Notes: generated by a model not told the origin, from the letters alone. Positions 46,380 to 56,189 are shown, counted from the first letter of the stretch. The stretch: 64,000 bases of DNA from Acinetobacter zhairuonensis (GCF_022601715.1 NZ_JAKVIM010000001.1:248001-312000), one strand, 5' to 3'. A program made the numbers and translations.

Positions 46380-46799
46380 TCATGACTCACAAAGTTCCAT
46401 GCATGCACAACCTATCGCATCGACAAAATGCCAGAAACATATATCTGCCGTGAGGTTTTGTGGTTTGTTTACTATAGCTATATCGAACAATCGGTCTGAA
46501 TTGATTTCTATTCCATTTTCGTCACCACCTAGAAATTTAACTTTTCCTTCGGTAGCGACATCGATTGAAACAACGGATGGGGAACCATAACCTAAGTCAT
46601 TGAGTGCAGCAAATGGTTCAAAGATATGTATTATTTTTTTATTTCGATCGACTTGAACCGATATAGAGTCATTACTACTACTGTCTATTAATCCATTAAT
46701 TACATGTTTTAAATATAAAAAATCATTCTCTTCAAATGATTTTGCCCATGTAATTGAGTTTAAAGCTGTAATTCTGTCTTGATCTATAATTTCAGGCAT
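46380..46799 (-). CDS. Hypothetical protein
   Basis: 139 residues, acidic, no signal or membrane helix. Alternating strands (SISVQVDRNKKIIHIFEPF, SVVSIDVATEGKVKFLGG) and a cysteine-containing end (ADICFWHFVDAIGCACMELCES) suggest a small alpha/beta domain. I do not recognise it. It lies next to the frameshifted small paralogue and could belong to the same acquired patch. Confidence 0.6.
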   Translation of the reverse strand: MPEIIDQDRITALNSITWAKSFEENDFLYLKHVINGLIDSSSNDSISVQVDRNKKIIHIFEPFAALNDLGYGSPSVVSIDVATEGKVKFLGGDENGIEINSDRLFDIAIVNKPQNLTADICFWHFVDAIGCACMELCES

Positions 46800-46941
46800 T
46801 GTAATTCCTTATACCATTCTGAAAGCGATGAAGTAATTATTTGGGGAAGGGGGTGTTCTATAGTCCTTATTCATGGCACCGATCTAGGTCCACTTGTTAT
46901 ATTTGTGATTCTTGTAATCATCAGATCATCATTTTACTCCT

Positions 46942-47160
46942 TTACGGCCTTAGCGCCGTGACAAAATCCTCCATGTTTTTTGCTAAGTCATCTCTGGAAT
47001 TCATTCAATCTAATAAAAGATAAGAACCCTCCAGAGTATGGAGTCCAACCATAACGTGTTGCTGCCTGAGCGTCAATTTCAAAAGTGCTCAAATAAGCAT
47101 CTATGGGGAGATGGTCTAACCTGCCATAATTTTTGATTTTTACAAATGTGAAACTACCTA
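46942..47160 (-). pseudogene. Frameshifted paralogue of the 43.0-kb small gene
   Basis: Read on the minus strand, one frame gives GSFTFVKIKNYGRL... FEIDAQAATRYGW ... IRLNEF and then a stop; shifting the frame restores SRDDLAKNMEDFVTALRP and a stop at 46942. The intact gene at 43042-43257 has EIDAQYTTSY and DYLAKKHGEFLARY at matching spacing. No start codon is visible upstream. It is best read as a decayed copy. Confidence 0.6.
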
Positions 47161-47219
47161 TACAATGATGTTTTTTAGCCGATTTATTGGCTTTTTATTT
47201 TTATCTCAGGGGTAGTTTT

Positions 47220-47684
47220 ATGAAAGGCTTAATCAAGAGTACCTTGGCAATTTTGCCAGCTTTATTTATTTCAACGCATGTGTTTGCGAAAGTAGAGTGT
47301 CAAATAGCCTACATCACCAATCAAGAACTGGACAATATGATTATAGATAGAGGGCTTGAGCTAGAAGATTACGACAAGACATGTGCATTGTTGAAAGCAG
47401 CCAATGCCACGATTGATATTCAGTATGCTTATCAAATTACACCCCATCAAACTTCTGCTTCAGCATCCATTCGTTTACTGGCGAATGAGTATTTGGAGCA
47501 AGATGTCGCTGTATATTCAACAGCAGATAACTGGATGACTTATGACGCTGAGCGTACCTCTAAGGCTCAAAAAGATGTTTTATATGATGTTGCCATGATT
47601 GGAATTGATGATATTAAACAAGATGCGGTAGATAGCTTGAATGAGCAACGCGCTAAATTTAAGGCTTACCAAGTAAAGAAATAA
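47220..47684 (+). CDS. Small secreted protein
   Basis: 154 residues from MKGLIKSTLAILPALFISTHVFA, a clear signal peptide, with CAGGGGTAG before the ATG. An earlier TTG is ignored. The mature protein is acidic with two cysteines (KVECQIAY and DKTCALL) that may pair, and otherwise helical, ending in lysines. Predicted periplasmic; no family recognised. A hairpin (AGCCGAAG / CTTCGGCT) follows at 47694-47718 without a good T-run. Confidence 0.75.
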   Translation: MKGLIKSTLAILPALFISTHVFAKVECQIAYITNQELDNMIIDRGLELEDYDKTCALLKAANATIDIQYAYQITPHQTSASASIRLLANEYLEQDVAVYSTADNWMTYDAERTSKAQKDVLYDVAMIGIDDIKQDAVDSLNEQRAKFKAYQVKK

Positions 47685-47745
47685 ATCACATTTAAGCCGA
47701 AGAGGATTGCGCTTCGGCTATCAGCATTACTTAAAGAATAGGTAG

Positions 47746-48192
47746 ATGATTGGGGGAGAGCTAGCCATTAAACCTCAAATTTATATGATCATGCTGTTGA
47801 GTTTTAGCATTATTGCACTTGCGCTGTATTTTACGTTTAAGCCCTTAAATAAAAAGACTTACCTTAAAGATTTGCTTCCTGCTGAAATGACACGATTACA
47901 CAGTCCACCACAAAGTCCTCGTGAAATACAGGGTGAGGAGAGAATTGTGACGTTACTGGATCATTTTATGCGCCAGTGTCATGCAGTAACTTATTTAGAG
48001 ACAAAGGCGCAGCCAGATTTTCACTTTGTCTTTGAAAATAACGAGCGCATAGTCTCATATATGATTTATCAGATTGATGAAGACAATTTTCAGATGCAGA
48101 CGAACCAGCAAGTGAAAGATTCTATCTGGAGTGGTGTGAAAGCACGTTTTTATGAATGTGATCAGAAGCTCTTGCTTAGTGAAGAAACTTAA
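47746..48192 (+). CDS. Hypothetical membrane-anchored protein
   Basis: 148 residues: one membrane helix near the N-terminus (about 13-31, YMIMLLSFSIIALALYFTF), then a soluble domain with two cysteines (RQCHAVTYL and FYECDQKLL) that fold after export. The ATG has only a weak ribosome binding site; a later ATG (codon 14) is possible. It is 61 bases after the secreted protein gene on the same strand and may be cotranscribed. Confidence 0.65.
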   Translation: MIGGELAIKPQIYMIMLLSFSIIALALYFTFKPLNKKTYLKDLLPAEMTRLHSPPQSPREIQGEERIVTLLDHFMRQCHAVTYLETKAQPDFHFVFENNERIVSYMIYQIDEDNFQMQTNQQVKDSIWSGVKARFYECDQKLLLSEET

Positions 48193-48550
48193 TATTTTGA
48201 AGCCAGCAAAAGATTAGAAAAACGATCTACTCTATAAATGGACAATGCAGTAAGTGTAGCTCTAACCAATGCTCTAAATATGATGAGGCGACGTGTAAGT
48301 TAAACCCACAGATTACATTTTGTACAGAACTATTTTATAAATGGTACTTTCGTTTCTTGGATGTTTATTGCGGAATCGGAGAAAGTCTCTTTAAGAATGC
48401 AGTCTGAAGCTTATCAATAGAATCGAAGAGAGAATGAGTGGTTGGAATCAACCTATATTTCATAACTTATTACGACCTATGGAATATCAATGATTTCTGC
48501 AATTCAATTAGAAGTTCTTTAAGTTTAGATTAATTTATTTTGAATTAATT
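48193..48550. other. Gap without recognisable gene
   Basis: No frame longer than about 20 codons has a plausible start. One 21-codon frame starts at 48240 but has no ribosome binding site. No repeat or RNA feature seen. Confidence 0.5.
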
Positions 48551-48865
48551 TCATATACTAAAACCAAGTAATACAACGGTAATCAAGGCAATCAAACCGC
48601 ATACAATCCATAAGCCAATAGCAAGAAATAAAGATATAAAAAATTTCCTAAAATTTGACAGATTATAGTGTTCTAAGCTCCAAACTACCGATATATAAAT
48701 GGTGATAAAACAAACGAGTCCAATCAATCTTGAATATGTGGTACTAAGGTCTTTAATTTTATTTAGATCAGTCGTGAGATAGGCAATATTGAGAATTATC
48801 CAGCCAATAGAAAGAATAATAAACAGGAGGACTAATCTCGCCCATTTTTTGTGAATTAAGGTCAT
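48551..48865 (-). CDS. Small polytopic membrane protein
   Basis: 104 residues with three hydrophobic helices (about 10-30, 44-64 and 76-100) joined by short polar loops. No motif recognised. It stands alone in an AT-rich stretch; probably an accessory gene. Confidence 0.6.
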   Translation of the reverse strand: MTLIHKKWARLVLLFIILSIGWIILNIAYLTTDLNKIKDLSTTYSRLIGLVCFITIYISVVWSLEHYNLSNFRKFFISLFLAIGLWIVCGLIALITVVLLGFSI

Positions 48866-49113
48866 TCTAAGCTTCTCTTTTCTTTAATTATTGTGCTCTA
48901 TCTAACATGTGGTTAGCTTTAACTCTATACCGATAATCCATAAATCATCTATGGTACTCCCTGAAAAAAGAGAAGGTTAAAGTGACTGACAAGAGAAATC
49001 TATCTTTTTTATTAATGTATTACGTATGATTTGAGTTCGTCGACTGATGAAATAGCTCTTACATCTTTATTGCCTATACCCTTATAAGCATCCTAAAGGC
49101 AACTTGTCTAAAA

Positions 49114-49374
49114 TCACACACAATACAGGTGAGATTGGATAGCCATTTTTACCTTGATAGACTTCTGAATAATCTGCTTAAAAGTATTTGTACAAGTATT
49201 TTTAGCCTCCACTTTTTTTTCTGCGCAATGAGTGATAGGGTTAATGTTACAAACACGCAAACCCTTTGCTTCATCACGCTTTTTTATAGCTTCTCGGCTA
49301 ATCTGATGAGGGGATATTGACCAATTGTAAGAATCTTTGGCATGGCTAAATATCGGTAACGATAGCACCAACAT
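49114..49374 (-). CDS. Small putative secreted protein, possibly truncated
   Basis: 86 residues. The start MLVLSLPIFSHA resembles the second half of a signal peptide without the basic n-region, and an in-frame stop lies three codons upstream, so the 5' end may be broken. The mature part has four cysteines (RVCNINPITHCAE, NTCTNTF, LYCV) that could form two disulfides. Function unknown; low confidence that it is expressed. Confidence 0.4.
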   Translation of the reverse strand: MLVLSLPIFSHAKDSYNWSISPHQISREAIKKRDEAKGLRVCNINPITHCAEKKVEAKNTCTNTFKQIIQKSIKVKMAIQSHLYCV

Positions 49375-49751
49375 TTCTTCTCAGTTAATTCTAATCACAG
49401 GTCATCTGAATGAGTTCAAGCTACATCTTTTCAGCGGGCTTTAAGGAGCAAAGTTTAGAATCACTCAGTATGATAAAAATGAGTATGAATGGAAGTACTC
49501 ACAATATATGATTTTACTAAGTTTGGTTAAAATTCTTCCAATTAACTAAACTGTTGCTTTATAAGAATAGAAGATCATAAGAATTTTTAAAGGGCGATCT
49601 GGATTTACCTTAAAAATAACATGATTAATCAACCTTTTCATCCCAAAGTCGTAGAGGAATACGAAAGTATAAGGAGTAGAGTGAATAAGGAATTCGGCAG
49701 ACAACGCGAATAAGAATACAAACTGCTTAACGAATCTGAATGAGGTCATGA
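49375..49751. other. Upstream region of cstA
   Basis: AT-rich, 377 bases. The open minus-strand frame at 49546-49749 lacks coding character. The stretch should contain the cstA promoter; no CRP-type site with two good half-sites was seen. Confidence 0.4.
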
Positions 49752-51854
49752 ATGGATACGATTCAACAAAAATCTACGCTCCCCTCAAAACTTGTCTGGA
49801 GTTTAGTCGCGATTATAGGCGCGGTGTCTTTTGGAATATTAGCGGTTAGTCGTGGAGAACATGTTAATGCGGTATGGCTAGTTTTAGCGGCTATCTGCGT
49901 ATATAGCATTGCTTATCGCTTTTATAGTCTTTTTATTGCAACCAAAATCTTTGAACTGAATCCAAAGCGATTAACACCAGCACATCGTTTAGCTGATGGT
50001 TTAGATTATGTGCCGACCAATAAATATGTATTGTTCGGACACCATTTTGCGGCAATTGCAGGTGCAGGTCCCTTGGTGGGGCCAATTCTCGCTGCGCAAA
50101 TGGGTTATCTACCAGGAACACTCTGGTTACTGATCGGGGTGGTCTTTGCTGGTGCAGTACAAGATTTCTTGGTGTTGTTTATTTCTACACGTAGAGATGG
50201 GCGTTCGCTGGGTGAAATGGCGAAACAAGAACTCGGTACTTTTGCTGGAATTGTGGTCATGCTTGGGGCACTAGGCGTAATGATCATTATCCTAGCGGTA
50301 CTGGCGCTGGTCGTAGTGAAGGCATTAGCACATAGCCCGTGGGGTGTGTTTAGTATTGCTGCCACTATCCCAATTGCCCTGTTTATGGGTGTGTATATGC
50401 GTTACTTGCGCCCAGGGAAAATTGCTGAAGTCTCGATCATTGGTTTTGTCCTGATGATGATGGCGATTGTCTATGGTGGTCAGGTTGCCGCAGATCCTTA
50501 TTGGGGACCGTTCTTTACCCTGACAGGGACACAACTCACATGGTGTTTAATCATCTACGGCTTTATCGCCTCTGTACTGCCTGTCTGGTTATTACTTGCA
50601 CCACGTGATTATCTGTCTACCTTCCTCAAAATTGGGGTAATTGCGGGCTTAGCTGTCGGAATCATGGTGGCTATGCCAATGCTGAAAATGCCATCCGTAA
50701 CGCACTTTATTGATGGGACAGGTCCAGTATTCTCAGGCAGCTTATTTCCTTTCTTGTTCATTACCATTGCCTGCGGTGCAATTTCAGGTTTCCATGCCTT
50801 AGTATCGAGTGGTACATCACCGAAACTGGTTGATAACGAAGTTGATATTCGGGTGATTGGTTATGGTGGCATGTTGATGGAGTCATTCGTTGCCATTATG
50901 GCAATGATCTGTGCCACTGTACTTGATCCAGGTATTTACTTTGCCATCAATGCACCATCTGCTGTACTGGGAACCACGGTTGAATCTGCTGCAGAGGCGG
51001 TACGTAATCTAGGCTTTGTGGTCACACCTGAAACACTCAGTTTGTTGGCACAGGAAGTCGGTGAGTCAACGATTTTATCTCGTACGGGTGGTGCTCCAAC
51101 CTTCGCGATTGGTATGGCTCATATCATTTCGGAAATTTTCAATAACCGCTCAATGATGGCATTCTGGTATCACTTTGCCATTCTGTTTGAAGCTTTATTC
51201 ATCTTGACCGCAGTTGATGCTGGAACACGTGCTTGTCGTTTTATGGTGCAGGATACCGTAGGTATCGTTATTCCAGCAGTTAAAAAATCAGGTTCATTCT
51301 TTGGTAATGTGATTGGCACGACTGTAGCCGTAGGTGGTTGGGGTTTCTTCGTGTACCAAGGTGTTGTCGATCCACTTGGCGGGGTGAATTCTTTATGGCC
51401 ATTGTTTGGTGTAGGTAACCAGATGTTGGCTGCCATGGCCTTGATTTTGGGTACTGTCATCTTGTTTAAGATGAAAAAAGAAAAATATGTGTGGGTGACC
51501 ATCATCCCAACAATTTTCTTGCTCATCACCTGTATGGTTGCAGGCTGGCAAAAGATTTTCCATGAAAATCCAAAAATTGGTTTCTTGGCACAAGCGAATC
51601 GCTTTTCAGATGCGTTGGCTCGCAATGAAATATTAGCGCCAGCTAAAACTGTTTCAGAGATGCAAACCGTGATCTTCTCGAACCACATCAATGCGCTTTT
51701 ATGTGGTTTCTTCATGATTGTTGCAATTGTGATGGTAATTACTTCGATTGGTGTCATTCGTCGTGCATTAGCAAGCAAAGTTCCAACCATGAACGAAGCT
51801 CCAGCAGTTTATGTGGAAGAAAATGTTTCAACAGTAACTTCAAAAGGTGAGTAA
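49752..51854 (+). CDS. cstA: Carbon starvation protein CstA (peptide/pyruvate transporter)
   Basis: 700 residues with about 16-18 membrane helices, full length for the family. GAGG lies six bases before the ATG. Conserved stretches include PTNKYVLFGHHFAAIAGAGPLVGPILAAQMGYLPGTLW (about 90-130), the internal SGTSPKL and DAGTRACRFMVQD. CstA proteins import peptides or pyruvate when carbon is short. The ybdD-type gene follows after two bases, the usual pair. Confidence 0.95.
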   Translation: MDTIQQKSTLPSKLVWSLVAIIGAVSFGILAVSRGEHVNAVWLVLAAICVYSIAYRFYSLFIATKIFELNPKRLTPAHRLADGLDYVPTNKYVLFGHHFAAIAGAGPLVGPILAAQMGYLPGTLWLLIGVVFAGAVQDFLVLFISTRRDGRSLGEMAKQELGTFAGIVVMLGALGVMIIILAVLALVVVKALAHSPWGVFSIAATIPIALFMGVYMRYLRPGKIAEVSIIGFVLMMMAIVYGGQVAADPYWGPFFTLTGTQLTWCLIIYGFIASVLPVWLLLAPRDYLSTFLKIGVIAGLAVGIMVAMPMLKMPSVTHFIDGTGPVFSGSLFPFLFITIACGAISGFHALVSSGTSPKLVDNEVDIRVIGYGGMLMESFVAIMAMICATVLDPGIYFAINAPSAVLGTTVESAAEAVRNLGFVVTPETLSLLAQEVGESTILSRTGGAPTFAIGMAHIISEIFNNRSMMAFWYHFAILFEALFILTAVDAGTRACRFMVQDTVGIVIPAVKKSGSFFGNVIGTTVAVGGWGFFVYQGVVDPLGGVNSLWPLFGVGNQMLAAMALILGTVILFKMKKEKYVWVTIIPTIFLLITCMVAGWQKIFHENPKIGFLAQANRFSDALARNEILAPAKTVSEMQTVIFSNHINALLCGFFMIVAIVMVITSIGVIRRALASKVPTMNEAPAVYVEENVSTVTSKGE

Positions 51855-51856
51855 TC

Positions 51857-52159
51857 ATGGAATTGAAAATTGCTAAGAATGGTAAATCTATGATTGTGAA
51901 AATCATCAAGATGACCATCATGTCGCAGAAAGACTTGATTCTTAATCCAAAGAATTGGTCGCGAATTGCGACTTTGTGGCAGCGCTTACAACAAAGTTTT
52001 CGCTTGATGGTGGGTGTGCCCGATTACGATCATTATCTGGAACATATGAAAAAGCATCATCCAGATTTAACGCCTATGGATGCTAAAACCTTTTATCGCT
52101 ATTGTGTGGATGCGCGTTATCCCTCTGCAGGTGGGACTTTAAAGAAGTGTCCGTGTTGA
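51857..52159 (+). CDS. ybdD: YbdD/YjiX-family protein
   Basis: 100 residues from an ATG with AGGTGAGT upstream; the family is normally ~65 residues, so the first ~35 are extra. The family core is RLMVGVPDYDHYLEHMKKHHPDLTPMDAKTFYR and the end is CVDARYPSAGGTLKKCPC with its cysteine pair. It is the constant small companion of CstA-type transporters and is needed for some of them to work. Confidence 0.9.
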   Translation: MELKIAKNGKSMIVKIIKMTIMSQKDLILNPKNWSRIATLWQRLQQSFRLMVGVPDYDHYLEHMKKHHPDLTPMDAKTFYRYCVDARYPSAGGTLKKCPC

Positions 52160-52198
52160 GTGTCTTTTAGAAAGTTACTGATTCCTTTGGAAAAAGTA

Positions 52199-52232
52199 GA
52201 AAACGGTGTATGTTAAGCATGCGCCGTTTTTA
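52199..52232 (+). terminator. Terminator between ybdD and the MoxR operon
   Basis: AAAACGGTG pairs with (G)CGCCGTTTT, with G-T pairs, and is followed by Ts. It overlaps two ATG codons that would otherwise be candidate starts of the next gene. Confidence 0.7.
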
Positions 52233-52245
52233 TTGGGGAACATTT

Positions 52246-53205
52246 GTGATTTGGGCAAAACAGAAAACTGAACAGCACCTTGCAGAAGATACACGGAAAA
52301 TCGAGGCTGCGATTCAAGCAAATGCCGGTAAAATTCAGGCATTTCTGACTCAAATTAATCAAATTATTCTAGATAAACAACAACAGACCAAATTGGCATT
52401 GAGCTGCTTACTGGCAGGAGGGCATGTCCTTTTTGAAGATTTACCTGGTTTAGGCAAGACCACACTATCCAGTGCCTTAGCGCACATTGCTGGATTACAA
52501 TTTCAACGCATTCAGTTTACCAATGACATGCTGGCGAGTGATGTGATTGGCGTGAATATGTTTAACCAAAAAGAACATCTGTTTGAGTTTAAACAAGGAC
52601 CGATTTTTACCCAGATTTTACTGGCGGATGAAATTAATCGCTGTAGCCCAAAAACCCAGAGTGCTTTGCTTGAGGCAATGGAAGAAGGTGCTGTGACGGT
52701 AGATGGTATTCGTTATGCTTTACCTCAACCATTTTGGGTGATTGCTACACAAAATCCACTATTTCAGAGTGGAACTTATGCTTTGCCAGAATCACAGTTA
52801 GACCGTTTTCTCATGCGTTTATCATTGGGTTATCCTTCGCGCTCGGCAGAAAAACTCTTATTGCAGCAAGATTCACGACAGGTCCTGATTTCCACCTTGG
52901 CACAAGTCTTTCAGCAAGATGAAATCCTGCAATTACAACATCTGGTGCAGCAGGTCTATGTGGGCGATGTGGTGATGGATTATCTTTTAGATTTGGCACA
53001 AGAAAGTCGTAAAGGACGACATGGTTTGTCGACCCGCGGGTTATTGGCACTGAAAAAAGCTGCACAAGCGCATGCCTTAATTGAGCAACGTAGTTTTGTC
53101 ACCGCAGATGATGTACAAGCGGTTTTTGTTGCAGTCACGGCACATCGAATTGGATTAAGTGAATCTGAAACTGCTCAGATGATGCGCCAAATTCGTATCA
53201 GCTAA
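52246..53205 (+). CDS. MoxR-family AAA ATPase
   Basis: 319 residues from a GTG with GGGGAA upstream; ATGs at 52210 and 52219 lie inside a terminator stem and are rejected. Walker A is EDLPGLGKTTLSSAL (about 62-76) and Walker B is ILLADEINRCSPKTQSALLEAMEEG (about 125). MoxR ATPases act as chaperones for metal or cofactor insertion and often sit beside DUF58 and transglutaminase genes, as here. First gene of a three-gene operon. Confidence 0.92.
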   Translation: MIWAKQKTEQHLAEDTRKIEAAIQANAGKIQAFLTQINQIILDKQQQTKLALSCLLAGGHVLFEDLPGLGKTTLSSALAHIAGLQFQRIQFTNDMLASDVIGVNMFNQKEHLFEFKQGPIFTQILLADEINRCSPKTQSALLEAMEEGAVTVDGIRYALPQPFWVIATQNPLFQSGTYALPESQLDRFLMRLSLGYPSRSAEKLLLQQDSRQVLISTLAQVFQQDEILQLQHLVQQVYVGDVVMDYLLDLAQESRKGRHGLSTRGLLALKKAAQAHALIEQRSFVTADDVQAVFVAVTAHRIGLSESETAQMMRQIRIS

Positions 53206-53222
53206 TCGGAAGGAAGCTCGAT

Positions 53223-54131
53223 GTGATTCAGTCATTCTGGTCAAAATGGACAAAAAAAAGATTTAGTTTTGCCCGACAAAAAACACTCACGCAAAAGGAT
53301 GTGCTGGTTTTTATCTATCAGCAAGGTTATTTATACCTAGTACTAATCTTCATTACCTTTATCGCTGGTGTGAATTATGCCAATAACTTGATTCTTGGTT
53401 TTTGTTTCCTGATTAGTGCTGTTTTATGTATTAGTTTTTACATTACCTTTAAGCAATTGCATGGCTTAGAGATAGACGTTTCTTATGCAGAGCTGGGGCA
53501 AGTGGGGCAGCCTTTAGTATTAGAACTCTACTTTAAACAAAGTCATTCTCAAGCACGGTATCTGTGGGTACAGGCAGATGAACAGCTTGATCATATTTTA
53601 TTTAGCGACTTACAACATCGATATACACTCGAATTGAGTCCAGATACCCGTGGGATATTTACCTATCCGACGATAAAGTTTTTTTCAGTCTATCCATTTG
53701 GACTGGTTCGTGCATGGACTTATCTATATTTAACAGGACAATCTTGGATAGCTCCGCGTGCTGAATATCCTACGATGGAGCAACAGCGGAGCCAGCAAAA
53801 ACTGGAACTTGAGTTCGATGAATTTCGAGAACTACGCAATTTCCGCCAAGGTGATTCGATACAAGCAGTTTCATGGAAGCAGGTAGCACGGGGGCAGGGA
53901 CTTTATGTAAAAGTGTTTGAACAGCATGATGATCAGCACAGCATAGAGATTGACTATCAACACATGCCAAGTACAGATCATGAGGAAAAGTTGCGTTTGA
54001 TGATGGGGCTGATAGAACAATGTGAACAACAACAATGTGCGTATCGCTTGTTTTTACCCCATGCTGAACTACCAAAGGGAATGGGTGAGCAGCAATTACA
54101 GCAAGCTAAACGATTATTGGCACAGGCTTAA
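53223..54131 (+). CDS. DUF58-domain membrane protein
   Basis: 302 residues from a GTG with GGAAGGAAG upstream. Two membrane helices (about 33-72) precede the soluble part, whose DUF58 core is EFDEFRELRNFRQGDSIQAVSWKQVARGQGLYVKVFE (about 195-232). The family is associated with MoxR ATPases and may bind or present their targets. Seventeen bases after moxR and two before the transglutaminase gene. Confidence 0.9.
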   Translation: MIQSFWSKWTKKRFSFARQKTLTQKDVLVFIYQQGYLYLVLIFITFIAGVNYANNLILGFCFLISAVLCISFYITFKQLHGLEIDVSYAELGQVGQPLVLELYFKQSHSQARYLWVQADEQLDHILFSDLQHRYTLELSPDTRGIFTYPTIKFFSVYPFGLVRAWTYLYLTGQSWIAPRAEYPTMEQQRSQQKLELEFDEFRELRNFRQGDSIQAVSWKQVARGQGLYVKVFEQHDDQHSIEIDYQHMPSTDHEEKLRLMMGLIEQCEQQQCAYRLFLPHAELPKGMGEQQLQQAKRLLAQA

Positions 54132-54133
54132 GT

Positions 54134-56161
54134 ATGAAAAATACCATTACTGTATCGGTTAAATTTTCAATATTGCTTAGCTTAAGCTTAATTTTAATTG
54201 CACAAGCCTTTTATTTACCGATTGTACTCTCAGTCCTTTTACTGATTGCGATATGCATTCTTTATATTCAGTTTCGTCGAGAAGCATTACCAGTATTTTC
54301 TAAACTATGGTTAGGTTTTGGAGTAATGGTAGCACTTGCGAGTATCTATTTTAGTTATCACACATTTATTGGGGTAGAAGCGGGTGTAGCCATATTGACC
54401 ACCTTCCTATTTGCCAAAGCTTTAGAAATTAAAAATAGTCGCGATGTGATTATTATTTTTAATTTTGCATTATTTGTTGCTGCAAGCTCATTCCTTTTTA
54501 GCCAGTCGTTTTGGATGGCAGTGATTGTACTGACTAGTTTAGTCAGTAGTTTAATGGGATTGTATCGGTTACAAACTTCAAATTTTCATCATCAAGTGAC
54601 TATGAGGGCTGGATTGAAGCAGGACCTTAAGCATGTCACTAAATTTATTGGTCTGGCTTTACCATTTTTTGTGTTGCTGTTTCTGTTCTTTCCGCGCTTA
54701 CCGCCGTTATGGCATATCCCAATTCCTGAAAATAAAGCCGTCACAGGTATGAGTGATCGTATGTCCCCTGGGGATATTGCGGAATTATCACAGTCGAGTG
54801 CTTTAGCATTCCGAATTTTAGGTGATATGTCGAAACTACCGCCGCGTTCAGAATTGTATTGGCGCGCGATGGTGCTGGATCACTATGATGGACAAACGTG
54901 GACCAGTGGTCAGCGAAATCAGCACAACTATGGACCTGAGAATCGGACAATTTTATTGCAGCAGAGTCAGTTTGCTTATCAATATTTAGCAGCGAATCCG
55001 CAGAGTAGTTGGGTGATGGGGTTGGATCAATCGATCCCCAATAATAATCAATATTCGTTAAAGGTGGATGGCAGCATAATATCAAATCGTGCTGTTCAGT
55101 CGAGTCATCCTATAGCGCTACGATGGTTGGGCAAGACAAGTCTGAATGAACCTTCCAATAATCAGAAAATCACATTCAAAAACACGACGGATTATCCTGC
55201 AAAGTTAGATCTACACTCACAAAAATTAGCACAGCAATTATTTGAACAATCGGGTCGTGATCCTGAGCAATATATACAGCATTTAATTGGCTGGTATAAG
55301 CAGCAACAGTTTGCCTATACCTTGCAACCGGGTTTGCTGGGGCAGAGCCGTATTGATGATTTCCTGTTTCGGTCTAAACAAGGTTTTTGTGAACATTATG
55401 CTTCCAGTTTTGCTTTGTTGATGCGTTATGTGGGGATTCCTGCACGAATAGTCGTTGGGTATCAAGGTGGAGAATTGGCTCCTGATGGCAAGAGCTGGGA
55501 AGTTCGACAACTCGATGCTCATGCTTGGACAGAAGTTAAATTACATGATCGATGGATTCGAATTGATCCGACAGCGATTATTGCACCGCAACGTATTGAT
55601 TCGGGGATGCAAAACTTTATGGAGGCAGATCAAAATGTATGGGGAGCAGAACGCTCTAGTGTGAGTTATCAGCAATATGCCTTACTCAAAAACATGCGAA
55701 TTTGGAGCGATTACGCGAGCTATCAATGGCAAAGTAAAGTGGTTGGCTATAATGCTGAATCACAGCAAAGTTGGTTAACTAAGTTTGGTATTCATTCTGT
55801 CTATTCCATGGTTATTGTTTTATTTGTCAGTATTGCATTCCTGATAGCAGGATATTTTGTCTTTATTTTTTATCATAATTGGAAAAGTACATCTGAAGTT
55901 GAGCGCATAATTGAGCGTTTTTCGAAAGGATTGCAGCCAAATTGGCGTAAGAAAACCGCTGAAACGGTCTCTGTTTGGATGCAACGACTGGGTGATCAAA
56001 TTGACACGAATGAAGCACAGATCTTTGAAAAAGTTGCTCAATTACATCAAAAGATTAAGTATGCTCCACAACATAATCAGCAAGACAAGGATGAGTTAAA
56101 ACGAATGCTTAAAACTTGTTCATCTGTATTGAAGAATAAGAGAAAGTTCTTGTCTAAGTAA
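54134..56161 (+). CDS. tgpA: TgpA-like transglutaminase (DUF3488 + transglutaminase core)
   Basis: 675 residues. Several membrane helices cover about 1-190, then a periplasmic domain with the transglutaminase core: catalytic cysteine in SKQGFCEHYASSFALLMRYVGIPARIVVGYQGG (about 419), histidine in LDAHAWTEVKL (about 457) and aspartate in WIRIDPTAI (about 475). A last helix (about 560-582) precedes a cytoplasmic helical tail. TgpA is an essential periplasmic protein in Pseudomonas. Last gene of the MoxR-DUF58 operon. Confidence 0.92.
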   Translation: MKNTITVSVKFSILLSLSLILIAQAFYLPIVLSVLLLIAICILYIQFRREALPVFSKLWLGFGVMVALASIYFSYHTFIGVEAGVAILTTFLFAKALEIKNSRDVIIIFNFALFVAASSFLFSQSFWMAVIVLTSLVSSLMGLYRLQTSNFHHQVTMRAGLKQDLKHVTKFIGLALPFFVLLFLFFPRLPPLWHIPIPENKAVTGMSDRMSPGDIAELSQSSALAFRILGDMSKLPPRSELYWRAMVLDHYDGQTWTSGQRNQHNYGPENRTILLQQSQFAYQYLAANPQSSWVMGLDQSIPNNNQYSLKVDGSIISNRAVQSSHPIALRWLGKTSLNEPSNNQKITFKNTTDYPAKLDLHSQKLAQQLFEQSGRDPEQYIQHLIGWYKQQQFAYTLQPGLLGQSRIDDFLFRSKQGFCEHYASSFALLMRYVGIPARIVVGYQGGELAPDGKSWEVRQLDAHAWTEVKLHDRWIRIDPTAIIAPQRIDSGMQNFMEADQNVWGAERSSVSYQQYALLKNMRIWSDYASYQWQSKVVGYNAESQQSWLTKFGIHSVYSMVIVLFVSIAFLIAGYFVFIFYHNWKSTSEVERIIERFSKGLQPNWRKKTAETVSVWMQRLGDQIDTNEAQIFEKVAQLHQKIKYAPQHNQQDKDELKRMLKTCSSVLKNKRKFLSK

Positions 56162-56189
56162 AAAAAAATTAATATTATGCGTGGCATAT

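Noticed and set aside
49546..49749. 67-codon minus-strand frame before cstA
   Set aside because: It has no likely ribosome binding site, fills the promoter region of cstA and shows no motif.
51170..51790. 206-residue open frame on the minus strand
   Set aside because: It lies wholly inside cstA on the other strand and has no ribosome binding site; its composition is that of a reverse-complement shadow of a membrane protein gene.
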